NCBI GenBank assembly: GCA_021163085.1
Contig: JAGGXL010000052.1
Coordinates: 1-7,952 of the forward strand
DNA length: 7,952 bases
From: Thermodesulfobacterium sp.
GTDB taxonomy: Bacteria > Desulfobacterota > Thermodesulfobacteria > Thermodesulfobacteriales > Thermodesulfobacteriaceae
Reading direction: 5' to 3'
Below are positions 1 through 6,069 of this stretch, piece by piece; the first letter of the stretch is position 1, and the number at the start of each line of letters is the position of its first letter. The notes under the pieces are model-generated. The model ran no database searches, had not been told where the DNA came from, and saw only the letters and a list, made by a program, of their open reading frames with translations. The translations under genes were made by a program, and so were the position numbers.

Positions 1-58
1 CATAAGAGTAATTTTTGCTATACTTAAAAATAACTCTTTCTTTAATCCTTCTTATCAT
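1..58 (-). CDS. Possible start of a further minus-strand gene, cut by the window edge
   Basis: An ATG at 58 opens a frame of 19 codons that reaches the window edge without a stop. It begins MIRRIKERVIFKYSKNYSY and is strongly basic. The frame is closed upstream by a TAA at 85-83, so this ATG is the only usual start in it. The ribosome binding site is poor: only a GGG at 72-70, about 11 bases before the ATG. It would follow the carboxyltransferase gene by 47 bases, and no hairpin terminator is visible between them, so it could be the next gene of the same transcript. I do not recognise the product from so few residues, and a chance frame in AT-rich DNA is quite possible. Confidence 0.3.
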   Translation of the reverse strand, partial: MIRRIKERVIFKYSKNYSY

Positions 59-105
59 AAAAATCTTTACCCAAATTTTTATTTATGATAGTTGACTCCT
101 TTTAT

Positions 106-2172
106 TTAATGAGGCATACTTTCAATTTTAACCTCGGGTTCTTTCATCTTTGCATCCTCAATTGGCTGTAATACAAAAAGAAGTTGTCCTTCTTCTACTC
201 TCTGATTAAGTTTTACACAAATTTCTACAATCTGGGCATCAAAAGGAGCAACAATAGGATTTTCCATTTTCATAGATTCCAGATTAGCAATTTCTTCACC
301 CTTATGCACAATGTCACTAACCTTTAAAGTGCCTCTCTTTGGATTTCCGATCCTCCATACAGTTCCACTAATAGGTGCTCCTATTTCATTTGGTTTGGTT
401 GCCTTTTTGACTTTCTCTTTCTTGGCTCTTGGAGTTTTTACTTCAAACACCCTTGTTTTATTATTTACTTTCAAGACCACATGAATAACTCCATCGGTTT
501 CAGATCCTATAGAAACAAGCTCAATACAATAAGGTTTGCCCTCATATTCAAACTCGACTTTATCACCTGGTTTTTTAAGACCCTCTCTCCAGACCTTAGT
601 AGGTAAAACAAGTGGAGCATCTCCATATCTTTCTCTAAATCTTATGTAATCTATAGCATCTTTGGGGTGCATTAAATAAAGAATAAACTCTTCTTCTGTC
701 GCAGGTCTTCCAAGTTCATCCTCAAGCTGTTTTCTCAATACACTTAAATTTTCATCAGGAATAGATTCTAAAGGAGATTCTTCTTTTCTTTCCTTTATTT
801 TTTCCTCCCACTCGTCTCCAAAGGTGCTTTTATAAACCCATTCATCAGGCCAACCCACAGGGAGTCTTCCATAATGTCCAAGAATCAAATTTTTAAAATC
901 ACCTGGTGCATGCTTAAAAAGCTGTAACAATTCTTCCTGTTCTTCAGGTTCCATAGCATCAAAGTTTTGATTTTTTTCTTCCACAAACTTTTTAAGAAGT
1001 TTTATTACATGCTTAACTCCTTCTTCTCCTCTTTCTTTAGCATATCTATTTACTATTCCACTACAGGTAACCCAAGTAATTTGAGACCCGGGAGTTACAT
1101 CAAAGTATTTTACAATTTGATTGTAAAGAGACATTACATGTAAAATATAGGGCATGTAATGTAAAAATCCTCCTTTTTCTGCCTGTTCAAAAGAGCTCGG
1201 AAAAGCTCCACCAGGCATTTTATGTCTCGTAACCATATGGTCAAATCCTTTAAATGGAGATTCTGCCCATTCGTAATCTCTTATCCATTCTCTAACTTTT
1301 TCCACTGCTTTTTCTGCAGCTTGTCTATTCAAATTTACAGGAATACCATGTTCTTTAAGCAAAGCTTCCACTGCTAAAATAGGAGAATGTCCGTAAAATC
1401 TTACAATGGTATCCTCTTCCACATCAAGAATCTTTGCTCCTGCTTTTGCAGCTGCAAGCAAAACTGGCATAGCCAGTCCGTCTGTAACGTGTCTATGGTA
1501 ATTGATAACTAATTCCGGATACTTCTGTTTTATGGCATCTATCAGCTCGGTTACTGAATTAACAGTGCCTACTCCTGCCATATCCTTGATACACAGAATT
1601 ATTTCATCTGTTCCTCCACAGAGATCTATTATTTCATCAACCACCTTAAGGTAGTAGTTGGTATCAAACCAAGGAGCAACTGTATAGGAAATTGCTGGTT
1701 CAAAAAGTTTGCCTCTTTTCATTACAACTTCTGCAACTGTCCTCATATTTCTCACATCGTTAAGAAAAGAAAAGCACCTCCATACATCAATATCTACTTT
1801 CTCAACAACATACTCGATTATGTTTTTAGGATAGGGTCTATAACCCCACATATTGGTTTCACGAATAAGGGTTTGAAGCAATACATTGGGCATAAGCTTC
1901 CTTAAAATCTCTATTTCTTCAAAAGGACTCTCTCTTCTATTCATAATTCCTACATGCCATCTCGCTCCACCATGACATTCAGCAGCAAAAAGTCCCATTT
2001 CATTATAGTAAGGAGCTAAAGTCTGAAGATCATGCATTCTTAAACGATTTTTATAATCAGATTGTCCTGCATCTCTCATACCTACAGAAACCAAACACAC
2101 ACCTGGAAGTTCTCTTACTTTTTGAACTATCTCTTTAGAACTCATTCCAGGTTTTACGAATATATAACCCAT
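106..2172 (-). CDS. Carboxyltransferase/biotinyl subunit of a two-subunit 2-oxo-acid carboxylase (PycB/CfiA/OadA-like)
   Basis: This 688-residue subunit should move CO2 from carboxybiotin to a 2-oxo acid, either pyruvate (anaplerotic oxaloacetate) or possibly 2-oxoglutarate. Residues about 25-300 form the HMGL-like carboxyltransferase barrel: metal ligands Asp34 (in MRDAGQSD), Lys196 (CIKDMAG; carbamylated in the family), His226 and His228 (YHRHVTDG), plus substrate-type residues Arg33, Gln37 and Arg104. The conserved PYC_OADA region continues to about 500. Residues 594-669 form a biotinyl domain with Lys635 in ESMKMEN as the biotin site; a short insert at 608-617 recalls the AccB thumb. Several near-invariant positions differ: Gly36 for His in RDAHQS, Ser135 for Asp in FDxLN, and VRFYGHSP (257-264) where the family has SGGTSQPP, so the usual Thr is lost. 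About 20 extra N-terminal residues and a 19-residue tail are present. A GGGAGGTG ribosome binding site at 2184-2177 supports the ATG. The gene lies 24 bases after the biotin carboxylase gene. Family assignment is firm; the substrate is not. Confidence 0.9.
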   Translation of the reverse strand: MGYIFVKPGMSSKEIVQKVRELPGVCLVSVGMRDAGQSDYKNRLRMHDLQTLAPYYNEMGLFAAECHGGARWHVGIMNRRESPFEEIEILRKLMPNVLLQTLIRETNMWGYRPYPKNIIEYVVEKVDIDVWRCFSFLNDVRNMRTVAEVVMKRGKLFEPAISYTVAPWFDTNYYLKVVDEIIDLCGGTDEIILCIKDMAGVGTVNSVTELIDAIKQKYPELVINYHRHVTDGLAMPVLLAAAKAGAKILDVEEDTIVRFYGHSPILAVEALLKEHGIPVNLNRQAAEKAVEKVREWIRDYEWAESPFKGFDHMVTRHKMPGGAFPSSFEQAEKGGFLHYMPYILHVMSLYNQIVKYFDVTPGSQITWVTCSGIVNRYAKERGEEGVKHVIKLLKKFVEEKNQNFDAMEPEEQEELLQLFKHAPGDFKNLILGHYGRLPVGWPDEWVYKSTFGDEWEEKIKERKEESPLESIPDENLSVLRKQLEDELGRPATEEEFILYLMHPKDAIDYIRFRERYGDAPLVLPTKVWREGLKKPGDKVEFEYEGKPYCIELVSIGSETDGVIHVVLKVNNKTRVFEVKTPRAKKEKVKKATKPNEIGAPISGTVWRIGNPKRGTLKVSDIVHKGEEIANLESMKMENPIVAPFDAQIVEICVKLNQRVEEGQLLFVLQPIEDAKMKEPEVKIESMPH

Positions 2173-2196
2173 ACTACACCTCCCTTTTTTCCTCTT

Positions 2197-3651
2197 TTAC
2201 ATCCAACTTTGAGGTCCAAGAGCTGATATTTCAGCTATATATTGAGCTATTTTTAAAACCTCATCATCGGGAGTTTTCTCTTTGAACATTGCAAGAAGTT
2301 CTTTATAGTGTTCATCTATAAATCTTGTGGAGTAATTACCTTCTATAAATTTAGGATGTCTTATTATACTTAAAAGTAAAGGTGCTGTTGTTTTTATTCC
2401 TTCAACTCTCAAGCCTCTACTTAAAGCTCTATCCATAACTCTTATAGCTTCGTTTCTGTCTGCACCTGCAGCCATAACAAGCATTATGAGAGAATCGTAA
2501 TAAGGTGGAACTTCAGCTCCTTCATAAACTCCTGAAGAAACTCTTATGCCTGGACCCTGAGGGATTTCAAGCCTTGTAATAGTTCCAAAAGATGGATTAA
2601 AAGTTTTTGGGTCCTCTGCATTAATTCGCACCTCAATAGCATGTCTATTAGGAAATATATCTTCCTGTGAAAAAGGAATTGGCTTCCCCTCTGCAATATC
2701 AAACATAAGGCTCACTATATCAAGTCCTGTAACAAGTTCTGTTACTCCATGCTCCACCTGAAGTCTTGTATTAACTTCTAAAAAGTAAAACTTTTTTGTT
2801 TTAGGATCCAATAAAAATTCTACAGTTCCTGCTGAATAGTATCCAATCTCTCTCATCAATCTTATAGCTGTAAAACAAATTTCCTGTCTGAGATCATCAT
2901 CTATGCTTGGAGACGGAGCTTCTTCTAAAATTTTTTGATTTCTTCTCTGAATGGTGCATTCTCTTTCATAAAGATGAACTATTTTCCCATATTTATCTCC
3001 ACACATTTGAACTTCTATGTGTCTTCCTTTTTGAATATACTTTTCTACGAAAACTCTATCGTCATCAAAAGCCTTTTTTGCTTCTGATTTTGCCTTTTCA
3101 AGAAGTAAAGGCAAAGATTCTTCGTTATCCACTCTCACCATACCCTTTCCACCGCCACCAGATGCAGCTTTAATCATAATAGGAAATTCAACTTCTTCCT
3201 CTTCCATCCATTTCAATATATCTTCTACTGTATTTACTTTTAATAATGCAGGAATTGTGGGTACATTTGCTCTTTGAGCAATTTTTTTACTTTTTATTTT
3301 GTCTCCCATTAAACGAATTACATTAGCAGGTGGTCCTACCCAAATAAGACCTGCTTCTTCTACCATTTCTGCAAAATCTGGATTTTCAGCAAGAAATCCC
3401 CAACCTGGATGGATAGCATCGCATCCTCTTTCTAAGGCGGTTTTTATAATCTTTTTCATATTTAAATAAGATTCATGAGGAGGAGCCTCTCCTATATGAA
3501 CCGCTTCATCTGCTAAAAACACATGATAGGCTAATCTATCAGGAGTGCTATAAATAGCTACGGTCTTTATTCTTTTGTCTCTGCATGTATTTATAATTCT
3601 CACAGCTGGCACTCCTCTATTAGCAATGAGAACCTTTTTAATCTTCTTCAT
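2197..3651 (-). CDS. Biotin carboxylase subunit of the same carboxylase (PycA/CfiB/AccC-like)
   Basis: This 484-residue ATP-grasp enzyme should carboxylate biotin on the partner subunit using ATP and bicarbonate; it is cytoplasmic. The N-terminal domain has VLIANRG (7-13) and HPGWGFLAEN (81-90). The ATP-grasp domain has the glycine-rich lid GGGGKGM (165-171), and Lys118, Lys161, His211 (HIEVQ), Lys240, Glu278 and Glu292 match the ATP and metal residues of E. coli AccC by hand alignment. LEVNTRLQVEH (291-301) and Arg370 are also kept. Departures from the family are Val14-Pro15 for Glu-Ile in NRGEIA, Asn238 for His in RRHQK, Gly302 for Pro in VEHPVTE, and Met390 for the Lys/Ala-rich stretch after YYDS. 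It has about 35 residues more at the C-terminus than AccC. The ATG is supported by GAGGAGGGG at 3664-3656. It is the first gene of its unit, behind its own candidate promoter. Immediate pairing with the biotinyl carboxyltransferase gene, with no accB or accD, argues against acetyl-CoA carboxylase. Confidence 0.93.
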   Translation of the reverse strand: MKKIKKVLIANRGVPAVRIINTCRDKRIKTVAIYSTPDRLAYHVFLADEAVHIGEAPPHESYLNMKKIIKTALERGCDAIHPGWGFLAENPDFAEMVEEAGLIWVGPPANVIRLMGDKIKSKKIAQRANVPTIPALLKVNTVEDILKWMEEEEVEFPIMIKAASGGGGKGMVRVDNEESLPLLLEKAKSEAKKAFDDDRVFVEKYIQKGRHIEVQMCGDKYGKIVHLYERECTIQRRNQKILEEAPSPSIDDDLRQEICFTAIRLMREIGYYSAGTVEFLLDPKTKKFYFLEVNTRLQVEHGVTELVTGLDIVSLMFDIAEGKPIPFSQEDIFPNRHAIEVRINAEDPKTFNPSFGTITRLEIPQGPGIRVSSGVYEGAEVPPYYDSLIMLVMAAGADRNEAIRVMDRALSRGLRVEGIKTTAPLLLSIIRHPKFIEGNYSTRFIDEHYKELLAMFKEKTPDDEVLKIAQYIAEISALGPQSWM

Positions 3652-3701
3652 CTTACCCCTCCTCGGTTTTCTAAATGCTTGTAAATATTAAAAGTATTAT
3701 C

Positions 3702-3731
3702 ATTATAACATAACATAAATAATTATATCAA
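3702..3731 (-). promoter_or_regulatory. Candidate sigma-70-type promoter for the carboxylase unit
   Basis: On the minus strand TTGATA (3731-3726; five of six matches to TTGACA) is followed after 18 bases by TATAAT (3707-3702; six of six). TG at 3710-3709 makes a perfect extended -10, TGTTATAAT. Transcription would start near 3695, giving a leader of about 45 bases that ends in a strong ribosome binding site before the ATG at 3651. The spacing and extended -10 make this much better than chance AT-rich matches, though no mapping data support it. Confidence 0.65.
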
Positions 3732-3848
3732 ACAAATTTTTATTTCTTTATTCAATTTCCTATTCTTAATTCTTAAAGAATTTAAAGTTACATTTACAAA
3801 ACTGAAAATCGTGTTTATTTCTGCTATACAAGGATTTAAAAAGCCCAT
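3723..3848 (-). CDS. Doubtful 41-residue ORF in the intergenic region
   Basis: An ATG at 3848 is preceded by AGAAGGA with a seven-base spacer to the start, a better ribosome binding site than trmD or ffh has. The frame runs 41 codons to a TAA at 3725-3723. The product begins MGFLNPCIAEINTIFSFVNV and becomes basic at the end (RIKNRKLNKEIK). It has two cysteines, no clear membrane segment and no family I recognise. Its 3' end overlaps the -35 element of the carboxylase promoter. Base composition matches spacer DNA, with codons dominated by A and T, so it may well be a chance frame. The ribosome binding site is the only positive evidence. Confidence 0.2.
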   Translation of the reverse strand: MGFLNPCIAEINTIFSFVNVTLNSLRIKNRKLNKEIKICLI

Positions 3849-3967
3849 TTAATATTCCTTCTGTTAAATTTTATTTTAAACTAAAAACAAAATTGCCGAA
3901 ATTGTAAAATTTATAGAACCTCCAAAAAAGAAGAAAAGATTTTTTATAACTTTATAAGATCATAGTC

Positions 3968-5266
3968 TTAACCCTTTTTATATATACTGTAAATTCCAAA
4001 AATCCTATCTACAAGGATAGATGCAGCAGAGCGTACTGAAAGGTGATTATAATTATCAAGCCTTCCCCAAATAGGTTCTAAAAAGTAATCACACCTATCA
4101 AGCACCTCATCACAGAGCCCCCAAGCTGTTCCCAAAACCAGAGCCACAGGTTTTTCCCACAAGAGTTTTCTTGCTTCTTCACAAGATATGTATTCTCTCT
4201 TAGGTGATGCATCTGTCCCTAAAAGAATAGGAAGGGCCCCCTCTATCCTTTTTACTTCGGAAATAGCAGAATCCAAACTTTCAAATAACTTTACAAGTTT
4301 TATTGCTTCTTTCCTTAAAGGATTGTATTGAGCTCCTTTTTTATTTAGCCAGTATTCTATCAATTCCTCTGCCAGCTCTCTCTGATCTTCAAGAGGTTGA
4401 ATAATATAAACACCTTTTAATCCATAAGTTCTTGCAAGCCTTGAAAGATCGTGTAAATCAAAATTAGCTATAGCAGATGCTATTCTCTCTCCCTTTTTAT
4501 TAAGAACTGGATAATGAACCAAAAATATATAAAAGCGCTGAGCCTTTAACAATTCTACCAGCATTTTCCTGTCTTCTTCTCTAAGTTCAGCATTTTTAAG
4601 TAAATAGGGTTTCCTTCTAAGTGTAATCTCTAAGGATTTTTTCCTTCTGTATTTTTCTATTTCAGCATGATTTCCACTTAAAAGCACCTCAGGAACTTTA
4701 TAACCCATAAAATCTCTTGGTCTGGTATAACAGGGATATTTTAAAAGCCCTGTGGAAAAAGATTCCTTTTCAACAGAATCCTTTTTACCCACAACCCCGG
4801 GAATAAGCCTTACTACGGTTTCTATCAAAACCAGACTTGCCACCTCTCCCCCAAATACCACATAATCACCTATGGAAATTTCTTCATCTACAAAATTGGC
4901 CCTTATCCTCTCATCAATCCCTTCATATCTTCCACATATAAGAACAAGATGTTCTTTTTGGGAAAGTCTTCCTGCCATTTTCTGATTTAATACTTCGCCT
5001 TGAGGAGAAAGATATACAACCCAGGCAGAGGGATCCAAACTTTTAATGTAAGAAATTGCTTTATAAAGTGGCTCTGGTTTAAAAACCATACCTTCACCAC
5101 CACCAAAAGGTTCATCATCAACCACTTTATGTTTATCCTTGGTGAAATCACGAAGATTGTAAAGATTTATTTTTAAAAGCCCCTTACCCAGAGCCTTGCC
5201 AAGTAAACCTATTTTTAAAGGAGATTCAAAATATTCAGGAAAAATAGTTATTATATCTATTTGCAT
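3968..5266 (-). CDS. trmD: Fusion protein: TrmD tRNA (guanine37-N1)-methyltransferase plus C-terminal Tm1570-type SPOUT domain
   Basis: Residues 1 to about 240 are TrmD, the SAM-dependent enzyme that makes m1G37 in tRNAs and prevents +1 frameshifting. Visible motifs are MQIDIITIFPEYF, FGGGEGMVFKPEP (54-66), YLSPQGE (85-91), CGRYEGIDER (111-120), SIGDYVVFGGE (131-141), RLIPGV (153-158) and YTRPRDFMGYKVPEVLLSGN. Arg153 matches E. coli Arg154, but the catalytic Asp169 position holds Glu168 (KESF instead of EDSF). Residues about 243-432 form a second SPOUT methyltransferase of the Tm1570 type (RNA_Me_trans_4), with LHDLSRLARTYG (271-282), LVLGTAWGL (376-384), PIWG (398-401) and YNHLSVRSA (406-414). 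TrmD alone is usually 230-260 residues, so this is a genuine two-domain chain with no stop or frameshift between the parts. TrmD-Tm1570 fusions are known from some thermophilic and deep-branching bacteria; the target of the second domain is not clear to me. The gene starts 11 bases after the rimM stop without a Shine-Dalgarno sequence, so translational coupling is likely. Confidence 0.95.
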   Translation of the reverse strand: MQIDIITIFPEYFESPLKIGLLGKALGKGLLKINLYNLRDFTKDKHKVVDDEPFGGGEGMVFKPEPLYKAISYIKSLDPSAWVVYLSPQGEVLNQKMAGRLSQKEHLVLICGRYEGIDERIRANFVDEEISIGDYVVFGGEVASLVLIETVVRLIPGVVGKKDSVEKESFSTGLLKYPCYTRPRDFMGYKVPEVLLSGNHAEIEKYRRKKSLEITLRRKPYLLKNAELREEDRKMLVELLKAQRFYIFLVHYPVLNKKGERIASAIANFDLHDLSRLARTYGLKGVYIIQPLEDQRELAEELIEYWLNKKGAQYNPLRKEAIKLVKLFESLDSAISEVKRIEGALPILLGTDASPKREYISCEEARKLLWEKPVALVLGTAWGLCDEVLDRCDYFLEPIWGRLDNYNHLSVRSAASILVDRIFGIYSIYKKG

Positions 5267-5277
5267 AAGATGGTTAA

Positions 5278-5793
5278 TTACACTTTTTGACTTTCTACCA
5301 ACGCTTTTATATCTTTTACCAGAATAGTTTTAGAATAAAGATCTAATTCCTCTACATATTCTTCTACCAAAGGAATATAAAATTCCTCTCCACTTTCAGT
5401 TTTTACAAGAATAAGATCATATTCTCCCATGGGCATTATCTCTTTAATTTTTCCCCAAAGCTTGTTATTTTTATCTTTTACCTCAAAACCAATAATCTGA
5501 TAATAATAAAATTCGTCTTCTTCTAAACCTGGCAAGTCTTCAAGGTCTATATAAAGAATTTGATTTGTTAAACTTTGAGCTTTTTCAAAATCTATATCTT
5601 TGAATTTGATAAGATAAACATTATAGCCAGGACCTTTTCTTATATTTTCAACTTCCAGAAGATTCTCCTTATTTTTGGAAAGATAAAACTTTTTTATATG
5701 GAGAAGTATTTCAGAATAAGAAAGCAAGGGAGAGACCTTTAACTCCCCCTTAATTCCATGGGTGGATAGTATTTTAGCAACAGGTATTAACAC
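5278..5793 (-). CDS. rimM: 16S rRNA processing / 30S maturation factor RimM
   Basis: RimM binds protein S19 and helps mature the 3' (head) domain of the 30S subunit. The 171-residue length is normal. The N-terminal RimM barrel has VAKILSTHGIKGELKV (5-20) and a weakly conserved middle. The C-terminal PRC-barrel starts at EFYYYQIIGFEV (94-105) and contains MGEYDLILVK (122-131) and the IPLVEEYVEELD signature (140-151). The start is GTG at 5793-5791, sharing one base with the stop of the KH gene in TAGTG; the upstream sequence has no Shine-Dalgarno motif, so translation is probably by re-initiation of ribosomes finishing the KH gene. Its position between the KH gene and trmD is the standard one. 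Confidence 0.95.
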   Translation of the reverse strand: MLIPVAKILSTHGIKGELKVSPLLSYSEILLHIKKFYLSKNKENLLEVENIRKGPGYNVYLIKFKDIDFEKAQSLTNQILYIDLEDLPGLEEDEFYYYQIIGFEVKDKNNKLWGKIKEIMPMGEYDLILVKTESGEEFYIPLVEEYVEELDLYSKTILVKDIKALVESQKV

Positions 5794-6032
5794 TATTCAA
5801 TAATTTCTAATACTACCCTTTTACGGAGCTTGCTTGAAGCAGCTCCGAGAATAGTTCTAATGGCTTTAGCTGTTCTACCTTCTTTTCCAATAATTTTACC
5901 AAGATCTTCTTTTGCTACCTTTAATTCAATTACAGAGGTTTGTTCTCCCTCTATCTCGTTAATCTGTACAGCATCGGGATTATCAACCAATACCTTAGCA
6001 ATGTGTTCCACCAGATCTTTGAGCTTGCTCAT
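5793..6032 (-). CDS. khpA: KhpA-type KH-domain RNA-binding protein
   Basis: This 79-residue protein is a single type II KH domain. KhpA proteins bind RNA in the cytoplasm, often with KhpB/Jag, and affect cell division and envelope functions in Gram-positive bacteria; their role elsewhere is less clear. The nucleic-acid-binding loop is in LGKIIGKEGRTAKAIRTIL (44-62), with GKEG at 49-52 as the GxxG motif. The N-terminus (MSKLKDLVEHIAKVLVDNP) and VIELKVAKEDLG are typical. Length matches the family (75-85). The ATG at 6032 is preceded by AAGGGGG at 6045-6039. The gene ends in TAG, the G of which is the first base of the rimM GTG start, so the two are tightly coupled. Confidence 0.93.
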   Translation of the reverse strand: MSKLKDLVEHIAKVLVDNPDAVQINEIEGEQTSVIELKVAKEDLGKIIGKEGRTAKAIRTILGAASSKLRKRVVLEIIE

Positions 6033-6069
6033 TCCTAACCCCCTTTTCCAGCTCTCTTAATTTAAGAAT

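Larger units (their letters stand above)
3652..3967. other. Intergenic region between the trmD fusion gene and the carboxylase unit
   Basis: These 316 bases are very AT-rich. They hold a promoter candidate for the carboxylase genes (3731-3702), the ribosome binding site at 3664-3656 and a doubtful 41-codon ORF (3848-3723). A 9-base inverted repeat (TAAATTTTA at 3865-3873, TAAAATTTA at 3905-3913) is made only of A and T with a 31-base loop, so it is unlikely to be an intrinsic terminator, especially at high temperature. I see no tRNA, no GC-rich hairpin with a U tract, no riboswitch and no repeat array here. Rho-dependent termination of the upstream operon, or read-through, would fit. Confidence 0.7.

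Noticed and set aside
94..100. AAAGGAG downstream of the carboxyltransferase gene as a ribosome binding site
   Set aside because: No ATG, GTG or TTG lies at a suitable distance; the nearest codons are ATC and ATA, and the frame soon stops.
2907..3173. Plus-strand ORF of 88 codons inside the biotin carboxylase gene
   Set aside because: It is antisense to strongly conserved biotin carboxylase sequence, has no family resemblance and is rich in Phe and Leu as expected of a reverse frame of Lys/Glu-rich coding DNA.
2197..3651. Assignment as acetyl-CoA carboxylase subunit AccC
   Set aside because: The partner gene encodes a 2-oxo-acid-type carboxyltransferase with its own biotinyl domain, and there is no accB, accA or accD nearby.
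3865..3913. Inverted repeat TAAATTTTA/TAAAATTTA as a terminator for the trmD operon
   Set aside because: The stem is only A-T pairs with a 31-base loop and no U tract directly after it; such repeats are expected by chance in this AT-rich spacer.
3932..3953. AAAAAA...TTTTTT pairing just after trmD as a terminator
   Set aside because: A six-pair A-T stem around a ten-base purine loop is too weak, and there is no GC core.
5830..6060. Plus-strand ORF of 76 codons over the KH gene
   Set aside because: It lies opposite the conserved KH motif and shows no recognisable domain; it is a reverse-frame shadow.
6033..6069. CTTAAATTAAG near-palindrome between rpsP and the KH gene as a hairpin regulator
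   Set aside because: The arms are five A/T-rich bases with a one-base centre, too short to form a stable hairpin.
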